NCBI GenBank assembly: GCA_030041735.1
Contig: JASIBA010000164.1
Span: forward strand, 1 to 34,461
Direction of reading: 5' to 3'
From: Thermoplasmata archaeon
GTDB lineage: Archaea > Thermoplasmatota > Thermoplasmata > Lutacidiplasmatales > UBA184
Length of the DNA stretch: 34,461 bases
Each line of letters begins with the position of its first letter. Positions within the stretch are counted from its first letter, which is position 1. Shown one piece after another: positions 1-7,688 of the stretch. Made by a program: the position numbers and the translations under genes. The notes beneath the pieces were generated by a model that made no database searches, was not told the origin of the DNA, and was given only the letters and a program-made list of their open reading frames with translations.

Positions 1-350
1 GGGATCGGGCGGGCCGCCGAGAAGTAGAGATCCGCCGCGAGGCCGGCGGCGGCGAGGAGGGCGAGGAGGTTCGCCGAGCGCATCAGCTCGACCCGGTCGT
101 GGCGGTCCGCGAGGCTGCCGGCGAAGAAGGCGGCCAGGAGCGTAGGGAGGGTCGACGAGAGGCCGAGGAACGCGAGCGCGAGGGCCCCGTACATCTCCCG
201 GTCGGCGGCCGGGTAGGCGAGGGCGACGCGGAAGAGCAGGACCACCAGGACGGCGGGCGGCCCCGCGTACTGGAGCGCCCCGGCGGTGAGGAACGTGCGG
301 AACGACGCCCGACGGAGGAGCTCGGAGTACCGTACGGAAGAACCCTCCAT
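1..350 (-). CDS. MFS transporter, N-terminal part (cut by window edge)
   Basis: Reading the minus strand from an ATG at 350 gives about 116 residues starting MEGSSVRYSELLRR before the window ends. A short cytosolic start is followed by hydrophobic segments (LTAGALQYAGPPAVLVVLLF, then an A/L-rich stretch) separated by the loop GSLADRHDRVELMR. That loop is the G-x-L-a-D-R-x-x-R signature between TM2 and TM3 of the major facilitator superfamily. The protein should sit in the cytoplasmic membrane; the substrate cannot be told from this fragment. The ORF track does not list it because it runs off the window. A TATA-like ATACGTTTACC lies about 33 bp upstream on the minus strand. Pelota is divergent to it. 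Confidence 0.75.
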   Translation of the reverse strand, partial: MEGSSVRYSELLRRASFRTFLTAGALQYAGPPAVLVVLLFRVALAYPAADREMYGALALAFLGLSSTLPTLLAAFFAGSLADRHDRVELMRSANLLALLAAAGLAADLYFSAARPI

Positions 351-505
351 GGGCTTCCGGCCCGAGCCCGGTCGGGTTGGTAAACGTATCGAAACCCGCG
401 ACGGTGGGTTCCCCGGGGGCCGCGCGGGGGCGGGTCCCGCCCCGAGGGACGGCGCGCCGGAAAGCGCAAGTATCCCCCCCGTCCGTCCCGAGCCGGGCAC
501 CGCAC

Positions 506-1624
506 GTGAGGCTCCTCGCGCGAGACACGACGACGGGAGCGCACCGGCTCCGTCTCGAGACCCCGAGCGATCTCTGGCGGATCTCGCGTCTCGTGCGGCC
601 GGGCGACCGCGTGGGGGCCTCGACGACGCGGCGCGACCCGGAGGCGCCGATCGACGTGCCGGGCGCGGAGCGGACCCGTCGGCGCATCTACCTCGTGGTC
701 CGGGCCGAGCAGGTCGAGTTCCACGGGTTCTCCCAGCATGTCCGGATCACCGGCCCCATCCTCGAGGGGCCGTTCGACATCGGCCGCCACCACACGCTCG
801 ACCTGGCGGAAGGGGACGAGGTGACGCTGACCAAGCCCGAGCTGTCGGCGGGCGACCGGGCTCTCCTCGACGAAGGCCTCTCAGGACGGAGCGATCCCTC
901 GATCCTGCTCGCCGCGGTCGACTGGGGCGATTCGTCGATCGTACGGCTCCGCGGGCGGGCGATCGAGCCGGTCGCGGACGTTCGTAGGACGATCGCGGGC
1001 AAGCGGTTCGACGCGCGCCAGGGGGAGAAGGACCGGAACGCCTACCTGGACGAGCTCCTCACCGTGATCGCCCGCGAGGCGGAAGGGGCGAGCGCGCTCG
1101 TCCTCGCCGGCCCGGGGTTCCTCAAGGAGGACCTGTCCCGGCGCCTCGCCGAGACCCATCCGGAGCTGACCCGCCGGACCCGGGTCTACCCGACGTCGGA
1201 GGCGGGTCGCGTCGGGGTCGACGAGCTCCTGCGCTCGGGCCGGGCGAGCGAGGTCCTGCGCGCGAGCGTCGCGGCGGAGGAGGCCGAGGCGGTCGAGCGG
1301 CTGGTCCGGGCCCTCTCGGGAGGGACCCGCGCGGCGGTCGGTCGCCGGGAGGTCGCGGAGGCGATCGACGCGGGGGCGGTCGAGATCGTCCTCGTCGCGG
1401 AGACGTTGCTCGCGGACGAGGAGATCGCGGCGATCCTCGACCGCGCGCGGGGCGGCCGCGCCCGGTTGTTCGTCGTCCGCTCGAGCGAGACGGCCGGGGA
1501 GCGCCTGGTCGGGGTCGGCGGGATCGGGGCGATCCTGCGCTACGACTGGACGAGCCCGACGCGGGCTACGGGACCGACTGGATCGCCTCGCGGAGCGCCT
1601 CGAAGCGGCGCTTCAGGTCCTTGA
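506..1624 (+). CDS. pelA: Pelota, ribosome rescue factor (aPelota)
   Basis: Pelota is an eRF1-like protein that, with the GTPase aEF1A in archaea, enters the A site of stalled ribosomes and starts their release. The N-terminal domain is clear: RLLARD..., DLWRISRLVRPGDRV, then STTRR and the VEFHGFSQHVRITGPI strand. The middle has the pelota-type core (FDARQGEKDRNAYLDELL, VLAGPGFLKEDL). The C-terminal eRF1_3-like domain ends GVGGIGAILRY. No GGQ motif is present, as expected for Pelota rather than aRF1. The ORF track starts at 377, but those 43 residues are low-complexity and unlike Pelota. Homology begins at the GTG at 506 (VRLLARD), with a TATA-like AAGTATCCC about 34 bp before it. The last 59 bp overlap the convergent rpoD, giving a short non-homologous tail. 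Length is about 372 aa, near the family norm. Confidence 0.93.
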   Translation: MRLLARDTTTGAHRLRLETPSDLWRISRLVRPGDRVGASTTRRDPEAPIDVPGAERTRRRIYLVVRAEQVEFHGFSQHVRITGPILEGPFDIGRHHTLDLAEGDEVTLTKPELSAGDRALLDEGLSGRSDPSILLAAVDWGDSSIVRLRGRAIEPVADVRRTIAGKRFDARQGEKDRNAYLDELLTVIAREAEGASALVLAGPGFLKEDLSRRLAETHPELTRRTRVYPTSEAGRVGVDELLRSGRASEVLRASVAAEEAEAVERLVRALSGGTRAAVGRREVAEAIDAGAVEIVLVAETLLADEEIAAILDRARGGRARLFVVRSSETAGERLVGVGGIGAILRYDWTSPTRATGPTGSPRGAPRSGASGP

Positions 1625-2411
1625 GCGCGAACCGGAGCGCCTCCCGCGCGGAGAGCGACCCGTCGGTCTCGAACCGGAGGAAGAACCGCTCCGGGTCCGC
1701 CTCGATGCGGATCGAGCCGTGCTCGCAGGTCTTCTCGCAGGCGCCGCAGTCGATGCATTTCGGCTCGTCGTGGACGGTGAGCTTGCCCCCGGCGAAGTCG
1801 AGGATGTTCACCGGGCAGGAGGCGGCGGTGCGCTTCAGGCACGCCTCCGAGCAGCCTTCCTTGCGGGCGATCCGTACGTGGGGCCGCGGGTACATCCCGA
1901 CCCCGTGGGCGACCTGCCACTTCGCGTGCTCCCGCGCCGTCCCCACGACCGCCGTCGCGTAGGCGAGCAGCGCCTGGCGCGCGCCGAGGCGGACGATCGG
2001 GACGTCCGGCTCGAGGATCGCGAGCGAGGCGTCGCCGAGCGGGACGACGTCCTTCGCATAGACCGTGCACGGTCCCTTGCGATCGATGGAGTACATCACC
2101 TGGCAGTGGGCGCAGCCGGCGCCGTCGCAGGTGCACTCGCTCTTCCGCCGGAACTGTCCGAGGTCCGTGGGGATCGGCAGCAGGCCGAGCCGGAGCGCGA
2201 CCGCCTCGTCGAACATGCTGGTCGAGGAATCGTAGTCCTTGCCGGACGCCTCGTCGCGGATCGGGCCGAGGTGGAACTCGACGTCCTCGATCGCGAGCTT
2301 CGGCACGTCGGCGAGCAGCGTGCGTCGGATCGCGTTGACCTGTGCCGCGGTCGGGCCTTCGAACTCGAGCAGCGTCTGGCGCGGCTTGAGCTCCTGGATG
2401 GAGACCGGCAT
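1566..2411 (-). CDS. rpoD: DNA-directed RNA polymerase subunit D (Rpo3), with ferredoxin-like domain
   Basis: Subunit D is the archaeal counterpart of Rpb3/alpha and forms the D-L platform on which RNA polymerase assembles. The dimerisation motif NAIRRTLLADVPKLAIEDVEF is at about residues 27-47. A Cys-rich insert follows (CTCDGAGCAHC). Later comes a ferredoxin-like insertion with CSEACLKRTAASCP and CIDCGACEKTCEHG, so it can hold at least one 4Fe-4S cluster and perhaps two. The last Cys of the second motif is followed by E, not the usual P. At 281 aa it has normal length. It is the last gene of rps13-rps4-rps11-rpoD, 4 bp after rps11. Its 3' end overlaps the convergent pelota by 59 bp. The rpl18e-rpl13-rps9-rpoN genes that often follow are absent here. 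Confidence 0.97.
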   Translation of the reverse strand: MPVSIQELKPRQTLLEFEGPTAAQVNAIRRTLLADVPKLAIEDVEFHLGPIRDEASGKDYDSSTSMFDEAVALRLGLLPIPTDLGQFRRKSECTCDGAGCAHCQVMYSIDRKGPCTVYAKDVVPLGDASLAILEPDVPIVRLGARQALLAYATAVVGTAREHAKWQVAHGVGMYPRPHVRIARKEGCSEACLKRTAASCPVNILDFAGGKLTVHDEPKCIDCGACEKTCEHGSIRIEADPERFFLRFETDGSLSAREALRFALKDLKRRFEALREAIQSVP

Positions 2412-2415
2412 CGTC

Positions 2416-2799
2416 CTACACCCTCCGTCCGCGCCGGCCGCCCTTCGGCTTCGTGCCGTCGTGCGGGACCGGCGTCACGTCCTCGATCCGCTGGATCTTC
2501 ACGCCCGCGCGCGCGAGCGCGCGGATCGCCGCCTGGGCCCCGGGCCCCGGCGAGCGGGAGCGGTTCCCGCCCGGGGCGCGGACGCGCACGTGGAGCGTCT
2601 CGTACCCCTTCTCCTTCAGCACGGCCGCGATCTGGTCGGCGGCCTTCATCGCGGCGTACGGGCTCGATTCGTCGCGCGCGGCCTTCACGACCATCCCGCC
2701 GGTCGCCTTGGCGAGGGTCTCCGCGCCCGTGATGTCGGTCACCGTGATGTGAATGTTGTTGTAGCTCGCGAAGATGTGCGCGATCCCGATCTTCGCCAT
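2416..2799 (-). CDS. rps11: 30S ribosomal protein S11 (uS11)
   Basis: uS11 lies on the platform of the small subunit near the mRNA exit site. The 127-aa product has the family pattern throughout: [18 protein letters not shown] at the N-terminus, [18 protein letters not shown] in the middle, [22 protein letters not shown], and the basic tail [13 protein letters not shown]. The ATG is 3 bp past the rps4 stop, and a GGAGGGGGA ribosome-binding sequence sits inside the rps4 3' end. It is co-transcribed with rps13, rps4 and rpoD. The assignment is secure. Confidence 0.98.
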   Translation of the reverse strand: MAKIGIAHIFASYNNIHITVTDITGAETLAKATGGMVVKAARDESSPYAAMKAADQIAAVLKEKGYETLHVRVRAPGGNRSRSPGPGAQAAIRALARAGVKIQRIEDVTPVPHDGTKPKGGRRGRRV

Positions 2800-2802
2800 C
2801 GC

Positions 2803-3390
2803 CTAGTGCTCCCCCTCCGCCGGCACGGGCGGCGCCTCGGCCGGTTTCGCGGTCAGGCGCTCGCGCAGCGCGACCCGCATCGGATGCTCGTCGTCGGCGA
2901 TCGGGCTGGTCGGCGTGTAGGCGATCTGGCCCTCCTCGTCGAGCCGGACGAGATAGCCCGGCCGGGTGACGCGGTGGTCGCCGATCGTGAAGTGACCGTG
3001 GACGATCCACTTCCTCGCGCCGTGGGGAGTGCCCGCGAGCCCGCGCGCGAGCACGATCGTCTGGAAGCGGCGGCGGAGCACGTCCTCGGTCGTGAGCGCC
3101 AGCACGTCGTCGATCGTGGGGGTGCCGACCTGGAGCACGCCGAGACGGGCGAGGCGCGCCAGCAGGAGCTCCGTCTCGCGCTGCGCCTGGGGCTCGCCGG
3201 TGCGCAGCCGCGCCTGGAGCTCGCGCGCCTGGCCGCGGAGGCCGCGCAGGATCGACTGCGCCTTCCACAGCTCGCGCTTGTTCTTCAGGCCGTACTTCTG
3301 GAGCAGCTTGCGCTCCTCCTCCATCCGGGCGGCCTCCCACGGATGCTTCGGCGTGTCGTAGGTGCGGCGCAGGAACTTCGGATCGCCCAC
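2803..3390 (-). CDS. rps4: 30S ribosomal protein S4 (uS4)
   Basis: uS4 is a primary 16S rRNA binder that nucleates body assembly of the small subunit. The N-terminus MGDPKFLRRTYDTPKHPWEAARMEEE matches archaeal S4, followed by LLQKYGLKNKRELWKAQ. The S4 RNA-binding domain lies at about residues 104-165 (RRRFQTIVLARGL, KWIVHGHFTIGDHRVTRPGYLV). A short acidic tail ends PVPAEGEH. The start is a GTG, 4 bp after the rps13 stop. Length (195 aa) is slightly above the usual 170-180 because of the tail. It is part of the rps13 operon. Confidence 0.97.
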   Translation of the reverse strand: MGDPKFLRRTYDTPKHPWEAARMEEERKLLQKYGLKNKRELWKAQSILRGLRGQARELQARLRTGEPQAQRETELLLARLARLGVLQVGTPTIDDVLALTTEDVLRRRFQTIVLARGLAGTPHGARKWIVHGHFTIGDHRVTRPGYLVRLDEEGQIAYTPTSPIADDEHPMRVALRERLTAKPAEAPPVPAEGEH

Positions 3391-3394
3391 AGGC

Positions 3395-4129
3395 TCACTC
3401 CTTCTTCGCCGCCGGGGCCGGTGCGGCCGGCGCGGGCGCCGGTTCCTTGCCGGCGGCCGCCGCGGCCTCCTTCGCCGCCTTCTTCAGCACGCCCGCAGCC
3501 ATGCCGGTGCGGCCGTTGGAGCGCGTCCGCTGGCCGCGGACCTTCTGTCCGCGCTCGTGGCGCACGCCGCGGTAGCTGCGGATCATCTTCATCTGGTTGA
3601 CATCGTCGCGTCGGCGGGTATCGAGGTCGGCGCCGACGTAGTGGATCGACTCGCCGAGGACCGGCTCGTGCGGGTGGTTGATCATCCAGGGGGGCACCTT
3701 GGACGGGAGCGCCGCGAGCACCGACTCGATCGACTCGACCGTCGGCTCGGGGAGGTTCCCGATGCGCTCGGTCGCCGGCACGCTCGCGAGCTCGCAGGCG
3801 ACCAGCGCGAGGCGTGCGCCGACGCCGCGGACGCCCGTGAGCGCGAGCGCGACGGGGCGGGTGCCGTCGAGATCGGTGTTGGAGACGCGGACGATGTAGC
3901 GGAAGTTCGGGTTGTCGGGGACGTACTTGGCGGCCTTTCCGGTCGCGCCCGGAGCGGCGGCCTTGGCCTTCTTCCCCTCCTTGCCCTCCTTCGCGTCCTT
4001 CGACTCCTTGCCCTTGCCGCCCTTCTCCTTCTTCGCGCCCTTCTCGGGAGGAGCCTCCGGCCCGGCGGCCTCGGCCGGCGCGGCGGCCTTCGTCTCGGCC
4101 TCCTTCGATTCCTTCGGCGCGGAGTTCAC
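3395..4129 (-). CDS. rps13: 30S ribosomal protein S13 (uS13) with long charged N-terminal extension
   Basis: uS13 sits in the head of the small subunit and touches the P-site tRNA and the large subunit. The conserved body starts near residue 76: FRYIVRVSNTDLDGTRPVALALTGVRGVGARLA, then SIHYVGADLDTRRRDDVNQMKMI, RGVRHERGQKVRGQRTRSNGR. The ORF track runs to 4681, but that upstream part is only the shadow of the methyltransferase gene. The GTG at 4129 is the best start. This still leaves about 75 extra residues before the core, mostly K/E/A/G (EKGGKGKESKDAKEGKEGKK), plus an A/P/K tail at the C-terminus. A later start is possible, but there is no in-frame Met close to the core. First gene of the rps13-rps4-rps11-rpoD operon. 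Confidence 0.9.
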   Translation of the reverse strand: MNSAPKESKEAETKAAAPAEAAGPEAPPEKGAKKEKGGKGKESKDAKEGKEGKKAKAAAPGATGKAAKYVPDNPNFRYIVRVSNTDLDGTRPVALALTGVRGVGARLALVACELASVPATERIGNLPEPTVESIESVLAALPSKVPPWMINHPHEPVLGESIHYVGADLDTRRRDDVNQMKMIRSYRGVRHERGQKVRGQRTRSNGRTGMAAGVLKKAAKEAAAAAGKEPAPAPAAPAPAAKKE

Positions 4130-4220
4130 TCCCCTTCGGCGGCCGGAACCCGGTACGGCGCGACCCGCAGGGAGCGGTCGCAGCCCCAGGTCCGGAGGTG
4201 CACCCTGCGAGCCGGCCCGC

Positions 4221-4230
4221 CTTTTTAAGC
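4221..4230 (-). promoter_or_regulatory. Probable TATA box of the rps13 operon
   Basis: On the minus strand the sequence reads GCTTAAAAAG, the only A/T-rich patch in this GC-rich stretch. It overlaps the stop codon of the upstream methyltransferase gene. A start site about 26 bp downstream would leave a leader of about 70 nt before the rps13 GTG. Confidence 0.55.
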
Positions 4231-4899
4231 GCTTCCCTTCGCCGAGGGCGGCGAGGCCCCCGGCGCGGGCCCGGGCGACCGCCGCGCCTCGAGCACCCGG
4301 TACCCGGAGCCCCGGTCCAGCACGCGCACGGGACCCGGCCCGTGCTCTTCGAGCCACTGCTGGTAGTAGCGGATCCCCTGGCTGCCCTTCCCCACCAGAA
4401 GGAGGCGTCCCCCGGGCTCGAGGTGGGCGGGCGCCTCGGCCAGGAGACGCAGCACGTGCGGCCGGCCCACCCGGTACGGCGGATTGGTCGCGATGACGTC
4501 GAACGACTCGCCGTCCACCGGATCGTAGAACCCCCCTACGCGGACCTCCGCGTTCCGCACGCGGTTCCGATCGAGGTTCTGCTGGGCCAGGCGGGCCGCG
4601 CGGCGGTTGACCTCGGTCATGACGACCCGCCCCTCGCGCGCCGACTTCGCGGCGGCGACGCCGACGGCGCCCCAACCGCAACCGAGGTCGAGCACGCGAT
4701 CGCGCGGCTGGACCCCGAGGTTCTGGATCAGGAGCGCCGTGCCCGGATCGAGCCCCCGGGCGGAGAAGACGCCCCGATCGATCACGAACTGCAGCAGCTC
4801 GCCCCGGTAGAGGAAGCGCAGCTCGCGCGGCGAGGGTCGCGAGTGCGGGTGCTCCGCGAAGTACGGTTCGCCCGACGCGGGCTCGGGCTCTTCGGTCAT
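4225..4899 (-). CDS. Class I SAM-dependent methyltransferase, RsmC/RlmG-like
   Basis: The 224-aa product carries the Rossmann methyltransferase motifs: motif [18 protein letters not shown] (SAM binding), an acidic residue after the next strand ([17 protein letters not shown]), and the catalytic NPPY ([10 protein letters not shown]) typical of N-methyltransferases acting on exocyclic amines of nucleic acids. The N-terminus ([22 protein letters not shown]) and the [21 protein letters not shown] segment match the small RsmC-like archaeal proteins (MTS domain). An rRNA or tRNA guanine is therefore a likely target, but it is not proven. The ATG overlaps the dnaJ stop (ATGA), so it is translationally coupled to dnaJ. 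Confidence 0.87.
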   Translation of the reverse strand: MTEEPEPASGEPYFAEHPHSRPSPRELRFLYRGELLQFVIDRGVFSARGLDPGTALLIQNLGVQPRDRVLDLGCGWGAVGVAAAKSAREGRVVMTEVNRRAARLAQQNLDRNRVRNAEVRVGGFYDPVDGESFDVIATNPPYRVGRPHVLRLLAEAPAHLEPGGRLLLVGKGSQGIRYYQQWLEEHGPGPVRVLDRGSGYRVLEARRSPGPAPGASPPSAKGSA

Positions 4900-6053
4900 T
4901 TCGCCGAACTGTGCCGCCGGAAGAACGAGTCGCGTCGGGCCGTCGGCGCCGGCGCGCCGGCCCCGAGGGCCTCGCGGAGCGTGTCCTTCTGACGGGACGA
5001 GAGCGATCGGGGGATGTCGACGTGGACGGTCACGAGGAGGTCCCCCCGCGACGCGCCCCGGAAGTGCGGGAAGCCGCGCCCCCGGAGGCGGAACTGCGCC
5101 TCGGGCTGCGTGCCCGGCGGGATGTGGAGCGCGACGGTGTCCTCGATGGTCGGGATGGTCACGTCGCCTCCGAGCAGGGCGGTCGCGAGGTCGATCGTCG
5201 TCTCGCTGTAGGCGTCCACGCCCTCGCGGCGGATGTGCTCGACCGGCTCGAAGAACACCTGGACGAACAGGTCCCCGTTCGGGCCTCCGTCGATGCCGGA
5301 ACCCCCGTGGCCGGGCACGCGCAGGACCGCGCCGTCGTCCATGCCGGGCGGGACCGTCACCTCGAGCCGCTCGACGCTGCGCACCTGACCCGAGCCGTGG
5401 CACGTGGAGCACTTCTCGAGGATGAGACGACCGCTCCCGTGGCACTTGGGGCACTCGCCCACCGAGATGAGCTGCGTGTAGCCCTGGCGGCGAACGCGGC
5501 GCACCTGGCCCGCGCCCCCGCACTCCGGACAGGTCTCGAGGGCGGTGCCGTCCTTCGCGCCCGTGCCGTGGCACGCCGGACAGGGTCCGCTCTTCGGGAC
5601 CTCGATGGTCGGGTGCGCCCCCTTCACGGCCGCGGCCAGCGGAAGCCGGACCGCGACCTCCACGTCGTGCCCGCGGTTCGTCGGACCGCGGGGACGCGAC
5701 GTGCCGAACGGATTCACGAAGGAACCGAACAGCTGCTGGAAGATCGGGGAGGAACCGAGGAGGTCCTCGAGGTCGGACTGGTGGGTGAAGTTCTGCCAGG
5801 TGAAGCCGCCGGGGCCGAAGTCGCTCTCGACCGCGTCGAACCCCTGCACGTCGTACCGGCGCCGCTTTTCCGGGTCGGCGAGCACCTCGTACGCCTCGGA
5901 GATCTGCTTGAACTTCTCCTCAGCGGCCTTCGGGTTCTCCTTCGCGACGTCCGGGTGGTACTGGCGGGCCAGGCGCCGGTACGCCTGCTTGATCTCGTCG
6001 GGGCTCGCGGTCTTGGGGACCCCGAGCACCTCGTAGTAATCGCGCCTCGCCAT
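4896..6053 (-). CDS. dnaJ: Type I DnaJ (Hsp40) co-chaperone
   Basis: DnaJ delivers unfolded clients to DnaK and stimulates its ATPase. The J domain is at residues 1-70 with the essential HPD at 33-35. A G/F-rich linker ([14 protein letters not shown]) follows. Four zinc-binding repeats come next ([32 protein letters not shown]), then the client-binding C-terminal domains ([54 protein letters not shown]). Length (385 aa) is typical. dnaK and grpE are not in this window, although dnaJ often sits beside them. It forms a two-gene unit with the methyltransferase. Confidence 0.97.
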   Translation of the reverse strand: MARRDYYEVLGVPKTASPDEIKQAYRRLARQYHPDVAKENPKAAEEKFKQISEAYEVLADPEKRRRYDVQGFDAVESDFGPGGFTWQNFTHQSDLEDLLGSSPIFQQLFGSFVNPFGTSRPRGPTNRGHDVEVAVRLPLAAAVKGAHPTIEVPKSGPCPACHGTGAKDGTALETCPECGGAGQVRRVRRQGYTQLISVGECPKCHGSGRLILEKCSTCHGSGQVRSVERLEVTVPPGMDDGAVLRVPGHGGSGIDGGPNGDLFVQVFFEPVEHIRREGVDAYSETTIDLATALLGGDVTIPTIEDTVALHIPPGTQPEAQFRLRGRGFPHFRGASRGDLLVTVHVDIPRSLSSRQKDTLREALGAGAPAPTARRDSFFRRHSSAK

Positions 6054-6087
6054 GGCCCGGAAGGGAACGACGGAGGGGCACGCGTCC

Positions 6088-6927
6088 CTATTTACCGATT
6101 GAGCCGGAGCGCGCGCGTCGCCGACCCGCGGGCCGGGTCCGCGACCAGCGGAAGAGGAAGCGCGTTCCGACGGAGGCGTCCAGGCGGCGCGCGGCGTCGC
6201 CCTCCGCGACCGCGATCTCGACGAGGCCGAAGCTCGAGCCCAATGCTCCGAGCCTCGATCGGCCGAGCGACTCGTAGCTCCGCACCCACGGAAGCGTGCG
6301 CGCGCGGTGCCCGGCGGCCGCGAGCCGCACCTGCGAGGTCCCGGCGGGCACCCACTCCGTGGGCACGTTCGTGATCAGGTTGCCGAACCGGTCGGCGTGG
6401 AGGATCTCCCCTCGCGCGCCCTCCTCCGTCCGCTCGGGCTCCGGCAGCGCGAGGTGGTGCGGCTGGACCAGCGGGCCCAGCCGGCTCGGGTTCGCGCCCG
6501 AGGCCAGCCGCGCGGCGGCGGGTGCGAACACGTCCCGGCCGTCGAAGGTGGTCCCGATCCGCGATCGGCCCAGCCGGCCGGGGTCGATCCGGTACGCGGC
6601 TCCGCCCCCGAGCGCCTCCGCGAGCGGGATCAGCACCCCGTTGTCGGGGCCGACGAGGCGGGAACCGTCGCGCGTCGCCACGACGATCGGGGCCCGGCGC
6701 CCGCCGACCCCCGGGTCGACCACCACCACGTGGACCGTGCCCGACGGGAACCCGCGGGCCATCGCGCGCACGAGGAACGCGGCCTCGCGGATCGCGTGCG
6801 GGCGGAGGTCGTGGGCCAGGTCGACGATCCCGCCGGGCGGGAGGTCGTGCGCCAGCACCGCCTTCATCTGGGCGGCGTACGCCGAGCCGACATCGGTCGT
6901 CAGGGTGACCAAGCGATCCCGTCGCAT
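6088..6927 (-). CDS. SAM hydroxide adenosyltransferase family protein (DUF62)
   Basis: Members of this family (related to the fluorinase and SalL chlorinase) use water or a halide to split S-adenosylmethionine into adenosine (or a halo-adenosine) and methionine. The 279-aa product has the family marks: [18 protein letters not shown] at the N-terminus, [47 protein letters not shown], and the C-terminal barrel motif [11 protein letters not shown]. Asp and Arg of the D-R-H triad are present (DPGVGGRR). The His expected in TFHGRD is Asp here, so activity may differ. It lies 34 bp upstream of dnaJ in the same direction. Physiological role in archaea is unclear. Confidence 0.88.
   Translation of the reverse strand: MRRDRLVTLTTDVGSAYAAQMKAVLAHDLPPGGIVDLAHDLRPHAIREAAFLVRAMARGFPSGTVHVVVVDPGVGGRRAPIVVATRDGSRLVGPDNGVLIPLAEALGGGAAYRIDPGRLGRSRIGTTFDGRDVFAPAAARLASGANPSRLGPLVQPHHLALPEPERTEEGARGEILHADRFGNLITNVPTEWVPAGTSQVRLAAAGHRARTLPWVRSYESLGRSRLGALGSSFGLVEIAVAEGDAARRLDASVGTRFLFRWSRTRPAGRRRARSGSIGK
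6089..6095 (-). promoter_or_regulatory. Probable dnaJ TATA box
   Basis: The minus strand reads GGTAAATAGGG just past the stop codon of the upstream DUF62 gene and 36-42 bp before the dnaJ ATG. This would leave a leader of roughly 12 nt. Confidence 0.5.
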
Positions 6928-6964
6928 CGAGGTCCGCCCCCGCCGGGGGTCGCCGCCGGCCCGC

Positions 6965-7297
6965 CTACGACTTCATGATCGCGACCAGGAAGATCCCGAC
7001 CGCGACCAGGGCGCCGATGACCGCCGCGATGATCACGAGGAACGAATTCCACAGGAGCGCCCCCAGGTGGCCCGAGGAGCCGCCGTTGAACGAGCCGTCG
7101 TGGTACAGGAACCCCGTCAGGATCCCGACGACCAGCCCGACGACCAGCAGCACGACCCCGATGGTCCGGCTCTTCCCGCTGCCGAAGTAGGCGGTGAAGA
7201 TCCCGGCGAGGATCAGGAACAATCCGAAGACCAGCAGGAGGATCGTCAGGAACTGCCAGCCGCCGACCTGGAACGCTGCCGCCATCGCATCGAACAT
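6965..7297 (-). CDS. Small membrane protein, three predicted TM helices, unknown function
   Basis: The 110-aa product is hydrophobic along most of its length. Three TM segments are visible: FLTILLLVFGLFLILAGIFT, TIGVVLLVVGLVVGILTGFL and FLVIIAAVIGALVAVGIFLV. A short loop (YFGSGKSR) lies between TM1 and TM2, and a longer polar loop (YHDGSFNGGSSGH) between TM2 and TM3. I do not recognise a family. It starts 9 bp after the stop of the Lrp-type RAM protein, so the two are probably co-transcribed, with the DUF62 gene behind them. Confidence 0.75.
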   Translation of the reverse strand: MFDAMAAAFQVGGWQFLTILLLVFGLFLILAGIFTAYFGSGKSRTIGVVLLVVGLVVGILTGFLYHDGSFNGGSSGHLGALLWNSFLVIIAAVIGALVAVGIFLVAIMKS

Positions 7298-7306
7298 GGG
7301 TACCCT

Positions 7307-7540
7307 TCAGAATTTGATGCCCGTGAGCGTCTTCGTGTCGATCACGCCGGGCACCGAGCGGATCTTGTCGACGACGAGCTGTCCGAGGGCGTTGAAGTCC
7401 TCGGCCTCGACCTTCGCGATCAGGTCGTACTCCCCGAACAGCGGGTGCAGTTCCACGATCCCCTTGACCCGGAGCAGCTCGGTGTACACCTCGTGCTCCT
7501 TGGCCGGGGCGGTGCTGATGAGGACAAAGCCGATAGCCAA
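7307..7540 (-). CDS. Stand-alone Lrp/AsnC ligand-binding (RAM) domain protein
   Basis: The 77-aa protein has the alpha-beta RAM fold of Lrp/AsnC regulators without the helix-turn-helix: GFVLISTAPAKEHEVYTELLRVKGIVELHPLFGEYDLIAKVEA, then DKIRSVPGVIDTKTL. The GEYDLI motif is the hallmark of this domain. Such stand-alone RAM proteins form ring-like oligomers and are thought to bind amino acids or modulate full-length Lrp proteins; no ligand can be deduced here. First gene of the 7540-6088 minus-strand run. Confidence 0.9.
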   Translation of the reverse strand: MAIGFVLISTAPAKEHEVYTELLRVKGIVELHPLFGEYDLIAKVEAEDFNALGQLVVDKIRSVPGVIDTKTLTGIKF

Positions 7541-7581
7541 GCGACGGCCACCTTCTCGATGGGGCGCGACAACGGCCTCAC

Positions 7582-7589
7582 CTTATAAG
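7582..7589 (-). promoter_or_regulatory. Palindromic TATA box CTTATAAG upstream of the RAM protein gene
   Basis: CTTATAAG reads the same on both strands and lies about 45 bp before the minus-strand start at 7540. It could in principle also fire toward the plus-strand MFS gene, but that gene has its own candidate box (GCTTAAGG at 7655-7662). Confidence 0.55.
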
Positions 7590-7688
7590 CGTTGAGTTTC
7601 GGAGCGCGGCCGCGCTCGCGCCGCAGGACCGGCGCCTCCTGTGGAAGCGACCTCGCTTAAGGGAGGCGCCCGTCGGATGGGGCCGACC

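Noticed and set aside
3395-4681. 428-aa ORF as a fused S13
   Set aside because: Upstream of 4129 it is the out-of-frame shadow of the methyltransferase gene, and a TATA box lies inside it.
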